The notes: generated by a model from the letters alone, not told the origin. A DNA stretch of 64,000 nucleotides from Pyxicephalus adspersus (GCF_032062135.1 NC_092869.1:43319956-43383955), one strand, 5' to 3'. Positions 1-12,228 are shown, counted from the first letter of the stretch. A program made the numbers and translations.

Positions 1-2415
1 CCATACAGAACAAGGCATGGCAAGTCAGGATTAGGAAAAAGATTAGCTACAGAGAGACCATAGGATATACTTGTCTATAACTTGCTTTTTTAGGGACACA
101 GTTTGCACAGTACAGGTCATCCCAAATATTCAACTTGTTGAAGTATCCTAGCAAAACCTGCCATATGTTAAAAACATACAGTGCACTAAAAAGTTAAAAT
201 GCTGTAAAAGAAAAATCTGCTTGTACTTCCCAGAAGTAAGGGAGGCATCAATTCTAAATTCATAAACCTGCATGCAGCCATGTCCCCTGCACACAGATAC
301 TCTCTTGGAGAGCCTTCTGCTAAAGCCAGAAGTATACGATTTAGGCCCATCAGCCCTCTGCTTGAGGATCACTTCTGATAATAATTTCTCCTGGCTGTAG
401 ATAGATGTATTAGGCTGCTGAGTGGGTTCTGCTAGGTCTGAGTGGATAACTGTGCTCTTCCAGCTTTAAAAAAATGGAGTTTGATGCACTTCTATTCTTC
501 TGCACTGCTGTCAGGTTTGTAGGGCTTCAGTATCACTCAGAGACAAGAGGCCAACTTACACTGCTAATGATTGGCAGAGCTGGGGTATTGATCTCAGTTC
601 TCCCCAGTATGTAAATGGTTTATTGGTCAATCCATGGGCATTAAGTGTGTATGCTTACATAATTAAGGAACATATCAGACTGCGACATTGGAGCTACGCT
701 TCTTGAAATGTTGAATTTCCACATTTGCCAAACAAAAATGTGAAATACCATATGGTGCAATGCTACCCCATACATCCCCTGGACAAAAAACTGCATATTC
801 TGGTATTCTGTGTCCATACCACACACTGCAGCACCTCCTTATTTACATACTAGGCTATGTTACTTATTTTGAAATTTTAGTGTAATTTCCTTTTTGAAAA
901 AAACTATGAAAATTATTGGAATAGTTTTACAAGATCATCCAATCTGGTCTGCAATAATAACTGCAAAATCTTAAAAGCTGATGAACACAGCTATAAATTT
1001 AAAGTAAAATGACATTATAAGTAGCAAAAGATAAAAAAATTATTTGGGAGAATTAGATATCTCACTTTGTAATATGCAATGTGAGTTGTAATGTTGCAGC
1101 TCGAATACAGGTAGAAAATATGTGCGGATCGGGAAAAGTTCTGTAATACTAAAGAAAATTGGTCACAGACCCTACAACACTGACCAAGCAGAGATGTATA
1201 TATCAACTATTGAGCAGTGAAAAGTTATTAGCGGAATGACTGCAAGAGTGACGAAGGTTAGGAAATGCGTCATAAAATGTAACTGTATTTAGACATGTTG
1301 GAAGACAGAGAGCAGAATGGCATCTTTTTTTTATGAAGAAATGCATTTCTTGAAATTTGAGCCACTGAAATTTATTAATATTAATAATAAACAGGATTTA
1401 TATTTTGCAGTGTTGTACATTAAATAAGGTTTGCAAATGAAAGACAGACACAGACAGTGACACAGGAGGAGGAGAGATGTTGGCTAAACCATCGAGAAGA
1501 TTGCGGAATGTCCTTATAGAGGGCAGATCAGATGTGTGCCCATTTTTTATGACAGCCTTATACATATGGAGTGTCAGTATGGGAAAGTCAGTGTGTACAG
1601 CAAACTTTTTCAGTGTTTCTATGTTTTTTTTTTTGCAAACAAACTAAATCTAGATTGTAACGGGAGACTCGTCACGCAAGGCATGCAAGTATCACAGAAA
1701 TGTCAAGGAAAATAAGTAACATGATTTTGGAACTGCTAAACCCAATACAATGGTAGTACAATGTTCTTTTTTTTTTCTAAACAAGACGCCTCCTTTTCAG
1801 GCTGAGCTCTCATGGACATCACTGGTAGGTGAGAAGTGTGCGGTTGAACTGCCTGCCAACTACTCACCACAAACAGAATAGAACATAAGCAGCTCTATTC
1901 CAGGTGCTCTGTGGGACTTTTCCTACCGTCTATGACTGCCAGGCTCTCATAACTCTGCTCACTCTATCGTCTCCCAAATGGTAACGGTTATCCAGGAGCC
2001 ACTGGGCAGTTTTTAATAACTTAAAAAGAAATCCATAAAATTTCTGTATTTCTATTTTCCAGAGAATTTTTCACCATTTCAGTTGCTGAACAAAAATCCT
2101 CCAACTGCCAACTAAACTTTGTTTCTGTGGCTGCAACAGAACTTCCACATTTCTGTTGTGGATCTGTATGGGTCTCAGAACAGGAATCCGGGGACTTATC
2201 CTATAGTATAATGTTCTAAAATATGTGCGTGTTGGAAGGAGCCGTGTGTACTGAACATCAGAAGCAGCTTCTTAACCCTCAAGTCTTGTGGAACTTGGAG
2301 TCAGTCAACCCTAGTTACAATGCAATGCAGACTGGTGTAACAGGTACATTTTTGGATCAGATCATATAATAATAATTTGATGGCAGATCACTAGGAAAAC
2401 ACTATGAGCACCCAC
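1..2415 (-). other. CEP128: CEP128 intron downstream of the last visible exon
   Basis: No exon could be supported here. It is AT-rich and holds one LINE-tail fragment (1372-1475). A minus-strand open stretch at 148-372 was considered as a C-terminal exon but does not resemble CEP128. Confidence 0.6.
1372..1475 (-). repeat. LINE 3'-tail fragment
   Basis: Reads AATAATAAACAGGATTTATA, then a diverged tail through GACAGACAGTGACACAGG. It is the same tail that ends the long LINE at 36828, in minus orientation. Confidence 0.75.
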
Positions 2416-2608
2416 CTTTCTTGTCACGATGAGCATCCTCCAGCTGCTGCTCCAGTCTGGAAATTTGCTGATTGAGGATTTCTTTCTCAGAGTCTTTCTT
2501 TAACTTTTGCTCCTTCAGCTGCTCCCGACATTGATGGTACTGAATGCTAATCTTACATTCATTCTCCTCTCGTTCCTTCACCTCGTCATACAGCAACTGA
2601 AGCTTAGT
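2416..2608 (-). CDS. CEP128: CEP128 last visible coding exon
   Basis: 193 nt, phase 0 in and phase 1 out, acceptor CACTCCATAG, donor GTGGGTG. It encodes TKLQLLYDEVKEREENECK, QYHQCREQLKEQKL and LNQQISRLEQQLEDAHRDKK. It aligns with human KTKLQWLCEELKEREN and the QQIERQEQLLDEIHREKR block. The open phase 1 end shows that the reading frame continues downstream, beyond the left edge of the window. Confidence 0.94.
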
Positions 2609-2792
2609 CTATGGAGTGAGAAAAACTTCTTAGCAACACGCTATGTCCACAAATATCAGCTACAAAAAAACCTAAAGTTTCTATAGCCGCCAAGCACGTC
2701 AGCAGAAGTATTCGGAGCAATCGATTGATTGACGATTGTGAGGAAGAAGTTCAGGCTCACTACAACATGCACAGCTCTGGGTGAACACTAAG

Positions 2793-3069
2793 GCTGGGTA
2801 CACACGTGCAAGAATTGTTGTTGGAAACTATCTTTTCAATGACAAAAAGAATGCACATACAGCGCAGTTCTGCTCTATAAAGAGGGGAGAACAACCAAGT
2901 GGCAACCTGCTGTGCTATCCCCCCTTCACTTTCATTACGATCATTTGTTGTTCATGGATCTGCCAAGGTGGAACAACAGACGATCGCTGTACACGTGCAG
3001 GATTCTCGTCCGATATCAGCCCTGAGGTGATTATCAGACGAGAATCATCTGACGTGTGTACGTAGCCTA
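2793..3069. mobile_element. TIR MITE, GTACACACGT family, copy 1
   Basis: Starts GGCTGGGTACACACGTG and ends with the near inverse, CGTGTGTACGTAGCC. It is flanked on both sides by TAA, consistent with a 3-bp target duplication. There is no coding capacity. The interior matches the copy at 6224. A TWA duplication would fit a PIF/Harbinger-type mobiliser, but the family is not established. Confidence 0.8.
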
Positions 3070-4724
3070 AGGTGGGTAAATCACAGGAACCTCAATAATA
3101 TATCATACTATGAAGGCCGCTATCCTCACCATTGACATTGTACTAAGCATATTCCATAGGGTTTTCTTATCTACATTAATTCCCGCCTTCTCCAGTGTGA
3201 TGCTCTTGTATAGAAAAAAAAAACCCAGTGATGGAGGTATCATTGAGAAGAGTGGTGGGAAACCTCATACACAGATACATATGCATCTGTTTTACACAAC
3301 ACCTAGGAAAAGTACATTTCCCAGATCTTCACACTGAGACAAAGAATTAGACTTTTTTTCAACTGATTCTAAATGTCACAGCTGCGGATAAACAGAAGAA
3401 AGAGCAATAGAAGTATTTATTTATCTGGAAAAACTCCCCAGACTCCCATGGCTTCCAGCCACATGAATGAATGTTCTAGCGAAAATGCCAGTCATGTGAT
3501 TTCAGTACAAGGATGATGCTAGATGATGACCCCTTCTTCTGTCATTTTTTGGGGAGTTTAGACATGTGATTGCCTATTATTGGGGTCACAAGAAGCAAAA
3601 CTGTTTATGCTCAGCCAACATTTTGCATTCTTTATTACAATTCCATACAAGAATCCAACAAGAATTTGGAGAACTCTTAGTGATATTCAATAAATGATTA
3701 CTCCCTGTGTACCTTATTTGAATTTTGTTTAAACTGGTACAGTAAAATTATGGAGGACTCTTCGCATGGTCACTGGGAGTCTATTCCCTAAATCATGTGG
3801 AAAATGTATGTATGTAAATTCTTCTCCATCCTGTCTGCTTCTTGTATGAACTGCGTCTAATGATTGACTTGTGAAAGAAAAGGTTACCTGCCACATATAA
3901 AGCTTTGACTTCTGTCCGGGGTAAACAACAACAACCACCCTCACCCAGAAAAGTTCCACCAAACCCCGAGATATAGCAATAACATGGACATTGATGAGAA
4001 TGAAGGTATTTGGAATAGTAAAGGCATTTTGTGTGACTCTTTTGCTTCCCTCCTTGCTAGGTCATCTCCTCACTTATGAATTTTACATTTTATAAAACAT
4101 CAACCTTAAAAGTCCACCCGGCTCTATTATTTCACTTGTGCACTTATTTTACACTCACTCATCCTACTTTAATTTTATGAATCTAAAAGATTTTAGAAAT
4201 GGAGCAGCGAGAAGCAGACTCTCCCATAATGGCTGCAACAGGTAAGACGTGCCAGGTGCAAGAATTTCACTGTCAGAGCCTCAGTGGGAGGATAGATTAA
4301 CTTGTTGTGCTCTACCCAAAAATAAATTCTAGGAACAACTAACTGTTTTATACAGAAAGTGCTTTTTGGGTTCAGCTCAGGCTCGCCTGGCCTCATCCGT
4401 CTCCCAATACCTGATATATGACTACAGTTACAGGCAGCATATTACTGGCAGCAGCATGAGCTCCTTAGCACACATCTGCCTGGATTTCCCATCAATTGTA
4501 AAAGAATAATTACAGAGAAAGACTTCCACTGACAGGCAGGTCTTCCACTGCAGGTGTCCCTGGACCCAACCCTGAAGTCCTGTGCACATCTGTGCTCCTA
4601 GCTGCAATAATAACTGGTCGGTGTAGACTCACAATCTTAAAAGTAGAACCCCATCAAATATTAAGGCCCTGTAATTAGGAAATCTTAAAAAAAAACACAT
4701 TCAATATATAGATAGAGAGATATA

Positions 4725-4912
4725 GAAGATACACTTTAATCAATGAAGCTGGGTGATCCAACAAACCTGTAATAGATCTGGTCCATGATTTAAAACAAAT
4801 TACTTAAGAAGAAGAAGAATTACAAATTACTGAAGAAATCCATTTCAGTTTTGCTGCATCACCCAGCTTCACTGATGAAAGTGTATCCTCTCCAGCCTTG
4901 GAGAGGGCTATT
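4725..4912. mobile_element. Foldback MITE (CTGGGTGATCC family), copy 1
   Basis: Two arms, GAAGCTGGGTGATCCAACAA and the inverse around GCATCACCCAGCTTCACTG, flank an AT-rich loop. The outer arm TGTATCCTCTCCAGCC matches the copies at 31162 and 43006. The left end is eroded. Confidence 0.7.
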
Positions 4913-4914
4913 AC

Positions 4915-4992
4915 ATTATATATATATATATATTATACATATGCACACGCACACATACATACATACATATATACCAGAGAGAGAGAGAGAGT
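4915..4992. repeat. TA/CA/GA simple repeats
   Basis: A (TA)n run, then CA/CATA repeats, then (GA)n ending at 4992. Confidence 0.85.
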
Positions 4993-5319
4993 TTGATTAA
5001 ATACACTTGTGTATATATTTTATTGCTTCTGGGTCCCTGCAAGGAAAGGAAACTGGATGTTTCAAAATATTCTGGCAGGAAAAAAGTCTGCAGCCCATAT
5101 CAGTGAGATTCTTTCTTATGCTTCAAAAAGTAAAGGAATGTGATTGTTCTGCTATACTAATAAGATCAATATACAGTGTATTTATTCCAATAGGATACAA
5201 ATGTGTGATAAAGATTTAGAAAATGGGTAGTAACCCACCCATATGTCCACATTTAACTTATGAAGACAGATGAAGCTGCAAGATACTAAGAAAGGGGAAG
5301 AAGAGCCAGCAGATGGAGA

Positions 5320-5790
5320 ACATTGTGGATTATGTAAAAAGGGAGGATCAGGAAATGGTGGTGAAGGGATGGTAGCATGTAGAGATACTGCAAGTGTAAT
5401 TAACCAAGGAAACAAGATAGCTGGCAGAGTGCACAGGGGGAGCTTATGGAAAAGTAGTTTGTAGAGGACAGAAATAAGGCTAGTATTGGGAAGTGTACAA
5501 GGTAGAGGAAAGTGTAATTAGCTGAGGATATTAGTGGAGTAGATTGCAGGAAATATGGTTGGCAAAGGGTATACGAGGAGCAGGTAGAAGGAAAAGTACC
5601 TGGCTGGAGATACAAACGATGCAAATGAAGAAAAGCTTGCAGAGGGTACAAGAGGAGCCAATAAAAGAGGAGTAACTGGCAGAATGTGCTAAAGGTACAG
5701 GTAGAATGAAGTATGAGAGTAACAGGAGTAGGTTAAGGAGAGAGTAGCTGACAGAGGGTACAAGGAGAGTGGGCAGAAGGAGAGACAAGC
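5320..5790. repeat. Degenerate purine-rich tandem array
   Basis: The plus strand is almost pyrimidine-poor, with recurring fragments like GTACAAGAGGAG, AGCTGGCAGAG and AAGTGTAATTA at irregular spacing. It looks like an old minisatellite. It creates open frames on both strands that should not be called genes. Confidence 0.5.
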
Positions 5791-6064
5791 AGTAAAGGTT
5801 AATACAGTCCGGAGTGTGCAGAATGTTTGTGTGAGCTCCTCCAGCTGCTGCTGTCTGTGTGGCCTTTCCTGCACACAGCTGCTTGCTCCAGGCGCTTGCA
5901 TCTTAAAGCAGGGACATCTCCCCATCACATCCCGAGGCCCAGAGAGACGTTATTACAAAAGAGGAAGCATTCCAGAGCAGCTGAGAAGGCCTCCCACAGC
6001 CAGAAACTTCAGACCTCCTATATTATCCTATACTATAAAGGTAGGAAAGGTGACAAAGTCTTAC

Positions 6065-6157
6065 CTTGGTCTCTGCCAGCCAGTAGTGGGGATCGTTCCT
6101 CAGGTGAGTTCCAGCAGACACCACCTTTATCAGATGACAGAAAATAGTTTCAGAATA
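6065..6157 (-). CDS. CEP128: CEP128 coding exon after the unlocated one
   Basis: 93 nt (31 codons), phase 0 to 0, acceptor CAATTTACAG, donor GTAAGAC. It encodes YSETIFCHLIKVVSAG, then HLRNDPHYWLAETK. The HYWLAETK end matches human YDPHRWLAESK, and joins in frame to TKLQLL of the next exon. The first ten residues are diverged, so the acceptor is less certain than the donor. Confidence 0.88.
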
Positions 6158-6223
6158 CTGTAAATTGACAAGCAATCCATTCTCATTGACAGATACCCAC
6201 ACTACACATTCTGTGATTCATTA

Positions 6224-6482
6224 GGCTAGGTACACTCGTGCCATAGTTGTCGTTGGAAAGGATCTTTCATGATGTACATACAGCGTCATTCTGCTCTATG
6301 AAGAGGGTAGTGGGAGAACGACGGGGCAGCCGCCCGCTGTGCTCTCTTCACTTTCATTACAATTGTTCATCATTCGTGGATCGGCCAGGACAGAACGAGC
6401 GCTGTGCACACACCAGAATCTCGTCCAATATAAGCCCTCAGGCAATTATCAGACGAGAATCATCTGATGTGTATATGTAGCC
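6224..6482. mobile_element. TIR MITE, GTACACACGT family, copy 2
   Basis: Starts GGCTAGGTACACTCGTGCC and ends CATCTGATGTGTATATGTAGCC. It shares the interior of the 2793 copy, including GTTCTGCTCTATRAAGAGG and CAGACGAGAATCATCTGA. TTA precedes it and TTTA follows. Confidence 0.8.
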
Positions 6483-6714
6483 TTTATGACAGAGTGTCCC
6501 AAAAGAAGGTTAGGAAAAGTGTTAGTGGCTCCAGGGAAAAGAAAGTGTTAATTTATGTAAAGGTTTTTTAGTAAGAAACCAGGTTCTTTACGGCCCCGGA
6601 GTCAGCCAAGGGAGTGAAAGGGTAAATTCCTTGGCCCAACCCAATCCTGATTTGGGTTACATGCACCTGCACTCAGGTGCAAGGAAAGAGGGAATTGATT
6701 AGCAAGTGGCTGAG

Positions 6715-6825
6715 AGAGAGCCAGGTAGGATTCCAGGCTGAAGACAGAGCCAGAGAGGGTTCCAGGCTGAAGAGAGCCAGAGAGGGTTCCAGGCTGAAGA
6801 GAGAGCCAGAGAGGGTTCCAGGGGT
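6715..6825. repeat. Short tandem array, units of about 30 bp
   Basis: Three to four copies of AGAGCCAGAGAGGGTTCCAG with GCTGAAGAGA spacers. Adjacent copies are nearly identical, which suggests recent expansion. Confidence 0.8.
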
Positions 6826-7919
6826 ATTTTAATAAAAGTTGCAGATTTAAAAGTTGCTTTTGAAATGAATATGTTAAAGGTGAGATGAGAACGTAATGCT
6901 TGGACTTAATGTACTTTAATTCCAGAATATTATAGCCCTTCCATATTTTAGTGACAAGTACAATTAATGTTTAATCCCTGAGAAAGGAGCCCACAAAACA
7001 TTTTCTGAAAAACTGAGCTACAAGATTACACCAGACAGTGCAGCTTTTATCCACTGGAGAACTGAGAGAGAATCATTTAATTGAAATCCTTAACCCCTGA
7101 GGCCACATGAGGCCCATATAACAGTTTGACATGATTACTATATAGTACTACAGAAGAGTATATAAAGACCATACACAATATTACAGAGGAACATATAAAG
7201 GTGTAACGATATTTGTAGTGCCGCAGCAGCATACAGAGACATACAGAGGTTTAAGGGCAATTTTAATATAACAGCAGTGTTTCAGATTACCAATAGACAT
7301 TTTATATAGATGTCACTGGGTAGCAGATAATGCTATTAAGCTGCAGAGGACAAGGATTATTGTACTAATGACATCTCTGAATATGGCGGCACTCCGGGCA
7401 CAATGCTTGCCATCCTATCTCCACGTCCTGTCCTGATATAGCTCCTCAGTCGAGCTTGGCTATCACAAGAAAAGAATTAGCAGTGTCTGCAGGGAAAGCT
7501 CCTGCTGATAAGGACCATGGAAGCAGATACTGTTTGTCATATGGAGCCTATAGGCATTGATCTAGTCATACACCAGACACACATCAAAGCAATATTCTCT
7601 GCCTTCCACGTGTGCCTCATATGTGACACATGTGTTATGTCAGTGGGAACCTTAGGGTAACCTGAGCTTACGCTCCCTCACTTAGTGTCACAGTGATTTT
7701 GATAGGACCTCCTATTCTCACCCCTTATGGTTTGACTATAGGCTCACTGTGCACACCATCATCCCAGTGCAACACATGCAGGCACAAAGAACACGTGGCT
7801 GCTCTAAAAAGGCAAACTACTGTACCAGGACGGAGCAAAGGTGACTACAAATATTCCATAAGTCTGAAGCTCCCCCAACTGGGAGATGTGAGAAATGCAC
7901 CTCTGCTGTACAACTGCAC

Positions 7920-8252
7920 ATTATTATTAATACACAGTATTTATATAGCGCCAACATATTACTCAGCGCTGTACAAAGGCAATAGTCATGTCACTAGCTG
8001 TCCCTCAAAGGGGCTCACAATCTAATGTCCCTGCCATAGTCATATATCTTTAAAACAGTCAATTTTGAGTAGAAGTTAATTAACCTAACTGCATGATTTT
8101 GGAATGTGGGAGGAAGCCAGAGTACCCGGAGGTAACCCACGCAAACACAGGGAGAACCTGCAAACTCCATGCAGATAGCGCCCTGGCCAAGATTCGAAAC
8201 TGGGACCCAGGACTGCAAAGGCCACAAAGTGCTAACCACTGAGCCACACTAT
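7920..8252 (-). mobile_element. tRNA-derived SINE with V-SINE-like core
   Basis: The minus strand has an A-box-like GTGGCTCAGTGGTTAGCAC and a B-box-like GTTTCGAATCTTGG. A core follows, with GCATGGAGTTTGCAGG and GTGGGTTACCTCCGGG. The 3' tail ends with the LINE-like CGCTATATAAATACTGTG. A full-length copy in a CEP128 intron. Confidence 0.85.
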
Positions 8253-8619
8253 ATAAACACTAAAGTAAAACAGTATAACCAAAAAGTTACCAACCAGGGT
8301 TTCAGTTTTCATTGTCAGGGAACTTGAAACAATTTAATTGGTTGATACCGACAGAATGATTGAAGATGATGCCAGCAGGTGGGAAATAATATCCCATAAA
8401 GAAAAGGAAACTTACAGTTCTCAACGTAAAATCATCATATTGGATCTTTATGGAGGGACATGGATAGCCTATACCATGGAAGCATAACCAAGTGAAAAGA
8501 ATCTTCAGTGCTGTTTTCCCCAATAAATGATAAAGGTAAATATCCATCAGCTGATTGCCCCATCAAGCAGGATGGAATGTAATGCACATCTATGGAATAT
8601 GCTTGTACCCTGCTCTCAC

Positions 8620-8784
8620 CTTCTCCTCTGCATCCTGTGCAGCCAGTTGGTATTTGCACCTTAGGGTGGCACATTCTTCTTTTCCCCGCATTGCTTCCTC
8701 CAAAAGTTTATCACACTCCACCTTCATCTTCTCCACTCGTTGACGCTCCGATTTCACCAGAGACTTGTTATCGATAAGCTCAGC
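8620..8784 (-). CDS. CEP128: CEP128 coding exon 15
   Basis: 165 nt (55 codons), phase 0 to 0, acceptor TTTTGTTGTAG, donor GTGAGAG. It encodes AELIDNKSLVKSERQRVEKM, KVECDKLLEEAMRGKEECA and LRCKYQLAAQDAEEK. It aligns with the human block from AESLEEKNMAKIHR to KLKYQCLKDQLEER. Confidence 0.93.
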
Positions 8785-9164
8785 CTACAACAAAACAAGA
8801 TTTCATTTACATATATTAGATCAGAAAGATTCATGCTCAGTGCAGGTGGAGCAGGGCGATATATTTGGGCGCAGGTCCCTCTATCCCAGCTGTTACCTAT
8901 AAATCATATTGATAACACAGTTGTCTAACAGATTTCATGTCTTTATTACATTGAGATTTACTCACCCAGGGCAAGCATTCAGCAGGTAAAAGTGAATGGA
9001 CTTTAAAATTACTAAAAATTCCTTGCTCGGTACTGAAGCTAAAGGCAATCTTTATATTTATCTCATGCAATAAATATATTTAATATAGAACAGCCAGCGG
9101 TCCATAAAAGAACTAAAGAATTGACCAATGATTCTCCATACATGGCTTGCCGAGTCGCCATTAC

Positions 9165-9598
9165 CTTGAGGTTACGGATGTGACCTTCCAACTCTTCTCT
9201 TTCTTGCCTGAAGTGTGTCAGCATTTCCTGGATGTTGTGTTCATGTTTGCTCTTAGCAGTCTGGGCCGCTGAGCGCAGATCAGTCAGTTCCCGCTGATGA
9301 ACATCACGCTCCATTTTTAGCTGTCTACTTGCTGAATTTAGCTCTTCCCGAGCAAACTCGGCCTGTTTCTGGGCCTCACACAGGTTTCGTCGGAGCTCTT
9401 TGCTGCTCCTCTCCTCCTGTGCCAGTCGGCTGCTCAGCTCTACCCTCTCGGTACTCAGATCTCGAACAGCTTCCTGTAGTTCTATTAATTTGTCGTTGCT
9501 CTTTGCCTGGGCCCGACCTGCGGACAGTATTTCTTCCTGCAATCGTTCACGGTCCTCTTGGAACTGTTGCTGGACTTCTATCTGTCTCTGTAGCTCAT
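9165..9598 (-). CDS. CEP128: CEP128 coding exon 14 (largest)
   Basis: 434 nt (144 codons plus 2 nt), phase 1 in and phase 0 out, acceptor TTTAATTATAG, donor GTAATGG. It starts DELQRQIEVQQQFQEDRERL. It carries KLIELQEAVRDLSTERVELS and the best-conserved block, LKMERDVHQRELTDLRS followed by KSKHEHNIQEML. Human has LKLERDVHQRELKDL and KHEQNIQELM at the same place. Confidence 0.96.
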
Positions 9599-10499
9599 CT
9601 ATAATTAAACCATGAGAGGAAAATGTATAAGGCAATAGGGCAGGGAACGAGTGTATTGGTAAACTCTTCTTCTTTTAATCAACAATCATTGAGCCAAACC
9701 CTGGGCTTTGCATATTAAATAAAATTAAAATTAAGAGGAGAGAGGGTTTTTTTTTGGTTAATTATATTCAAAATGTGTCAAATGATAATAGCAACAACAA
9801 ATAACAACAACAAAAAAATGACATATAATCAAGACAACATATATCATAGACAGCCCCCCCTTTTGATTCTTGCTATAATATTCCCACAGTGACATATTTT
9901 TCATATAGACTTTTTGTCTACAAGCCTAGTTCTTTAATTTTTTCAGGTAAGTACCTAGGAGTAGTTCTAAATACCTTTATTAAAGGGCACTTCCAGATAT
10001 TCTATTTCCAAAACGACCTACTCATTAATTATTTTATAATGAGCCATTAATTGAATGTACATTACCACATATGCTTCCTTCTTTTTAGGAACCACTCTTT
10101 TGTTAAAGAACTTCTCTTGGTTCAACACATCCAATACATTATGTAAGTTACGCTTTATGATCTTTAGACCCCAATTATAATGTACCATCAAATTCCTAGA
10201 TATGCTTTATTCTTTAAGAACTTTTTACTTGGTATTTTACTGATAGCTGAAAATTGTTTCTTTAAACATAAAGTTTTTACATTTGGGTTGTTATATACAA
10301 CGAAAAACCCCCGTTCTTGATCATTTAACTTCTTTATTCGTCTTATAAATGTATGCTATTTCCTAATTTTTTAGAATATATGTCTCAAGCTTCCCTGAGA
10401 AAGCCGGTAAAGCAAAAACCATCGGGACAAAGAGACTTTTAGTCTTCAGTATGAAGGTTTTCCCACACTAAGATCAGGTCAAGCGTCTGTGCCCGGATT

Positions 10500-10645
10500 T
10501 TTATTATTAATAAGCAGGATTTATAAAGCACCAACATATTACGCAGCACTGTACACTAATTAGGAGTTGAAAATGACAGACGAATGCAGTGACACAGCAG
10601 GAGAGGACCCTGCCCCGAAGTGCTTACAATCTAGGAGGTGGGATC
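10500..10645 (-). repeat. LINE 3'-tail fragment
   Basis: Contains ATTATTAATAAGCAGGATTT, CCAACATATTACGCAGCACT and GAGGACCCTGCCCCGAAG, the same tail as the LINE at 36828, truncated on the 5' side. Confidence 0.8.
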
Positions 10646-11903
10646 TGTTGGTTACATTAGAAGAGCTTGTATAGTATATAGGAATGACCCCTTCCCCCCC
10701 CCCCACAATATTGCATATCTCCAATGCAAAAGAGGGCGGTCTACGATCTATATTGTCTTGATTATAAGGTAACTCTTGCACAAAGTTGTTGCTGTTATAA
10801 TTTGATTCATTTTAAATATAATTTACCCCCAAAAAAACCTCCTCCTCCTTTTTCTTTGAGAGGGAAATGTACAAAAGATACAACCAACAGTTGCTATGTT
10901 CACCTATATACCGCCTGTCTCATCAGGGTGCACTGTGTGATCTAAGAAGGTATATGTAAAAAAAAAAACCTGGATTGGATATGTCTCTATTCCTCATGAT
11001 AAATACAGAATATGTTTATTTCATCTTTATGTAAGGCTGCTTCAGCAAATTCCTAAGCTTTTTATTATGTTATAGAGTAAGCCAGTGGTGGTTGCCAGAC
11101 AAGGTGCAGGTGCCACAGGGTAGGGTTACCACCCAGTCAGTATTTTACCAAAACACACATCAGCGTCAGCCACAATCTGCTACTGAATCTCTTTTTGCTC
11201 CCACATTTAGACCTTAGAAAAACAGGTGCCAGGATGGTAGCGAGGAAGCCTTTATTCTAAACAGTGTCTGCTTCCTAAAGCCCACCAGCACTGCGCTGGT
11301 CCCAGGACCAGCTGTGGAAGCAATATGAGATATTAGAGGGATGTCTACATGCATCCCTGGAATAACATTAGCCAATATTACTCAACTTTAAGAGTGAACG
11401 TACATGTTGATGTCCTGGTCATAAAGTCATAACTGTATGTATATGGACAAGAATAATATGTGGCCGCAACCTGTATGTTTATGGCCCGGTTTGGAGTCTG
11501 GATAGGATAACTGTATATTAGGGATTTGTTTTGGCTGAAGGCTGCCATGGAAAAATATAAAAGGGCCATGAACGGGGAAAGTTTAAACCACTGAGCAGAA
11601 TCTGATCACTAGATATATTTGCTGAATTTTGAATGCTTTCTAGTTCTTTTTCTTCTAAATTACACCAAACTAAACTAGGTTTTATCAGTCTTTGTGCGGT
11701 GTTCCTCAAATTGAGCAGCTTTAGATATACAGTGAAAAATGTAATGGTGAAAAGGAGAGGGCAGGGAATTACAAATCTTTATTAACTGTCCTGGGGTTTC
11801 CAGGCCAACATTTTAGAGTTAGTTTATTTGTCCCTTGTGATTTAATACTTTTCTAGTTTTAGGAATCCTGGCATGCATCTACACCAAGAGTAAACCATGT
11901 TAC

Positions 11904-12120
11904 CCTGAAGTCGTCTTGCAAGCTCCTTTGATTCCTGCAGTTCCCTCTCCAGTTCCAATTGCTGTTCCTGGACCTCAGTCAGTCGTACTTGCTTAAGATG
12001 TAATTCTTCCTCCTGCTGTGCTCGTCTGGCAAGCACCTCTGTCAGCTCCTTACGAAGACTTTCTGCTTGCTGCATGGTGACCTGGAGCTGACATTTAAGG
12101 TCATCCCTCTCCTTTGTTGC
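11904..12120 (-). CDS. CEP128: CEP128 coding exon 13
   Basis: 217 nt, phase 0 in and phase 1 out, acceptor CTTTCCAG, donor GTAACA after CAGG. It encodes KERDDLKCQLQVTMQQAESL, RKELTEVLARRAQQEEELHL and a Gln/Glu-rich end ELARRLQ. The donor one base after CAG is chosen because it keeps frame with the next exon. Confidence 0.94.
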
Positions 12121-12228
12121 CTGGAAAGACAAATCATTGAGATTACAAGGTACATTTCACAGTTATAAATTTACAACACTTGTAAGGAAATATGTGGCAG
12201 ACATGGATGAACTGCCATGGCAGCTAAC

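Larger units (their letters stand above)
2609..6064 (-). other. CEP128: CEP128 intron with MITEs and GA-rich repeat
   Basis: Contains a TIR element at 2793-3069, a foldback element at about 4725-4910, TA/CA/GA simple repeats at 4915-4992, and a degenerate purine-rich tandem array at 5320-5790. No other gene is seen. Confidence 0.7.
6158..8619 (-). other. CEP128: CEP128 intron(s) expected to hide one exon
   Basis: Contains a TIR element at 6224-6482, a short tandem array at 6715-6825 and a SINE at 7920-8252. The human protein has about 40 more residues between the flanking exons, so an exon may lie here. I found no segment with coiled-coil coding and both splice sites. Confidence 0.6.
8785..11903 (-). 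other. CEP128: CEP128 introns around exon 14
   Basis: 8785-9164 shows nothing notable. 9599-11903 is AT-rich, with a LINE-tail fragment at 10500-10645 preceded by a possible degraded repeat near 10385-10440. No further gene is seen. Confidence 0.6.

Noticed and set aside
148..372. Minus-strand stretch as the CEP128 C-terminal exon
   Set aside because: No resemblance to the known C-terminus and no convincing splice-site pair.
5689..5928. Minus-strand RQQQLEELTQ-like stretch as the missing CEP128 exon
   Set aside because: It lies downstream of the exon it should precede and runs into low-complexity sequence.
5816..6163. Plus-strand 115-residue open frame
   Set aside because: It is a shadow of the minus-strand CEP128 exon at 6065-6157 and flanking intron.
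8015..8252. tRNA gene suggested by A- and B-box motifs
   Set aside because: The boxes belong to a SINE. No cloverleaf with a paired acceptor stem could be drawn.
10385..10440. Possible Penelope-like or other retroelement end (GAAAGCCGGTAAAGC, CGGGACAAAGAGAC)
   Set aside because: Too short and diverged to assign to a family from the sequence alone.
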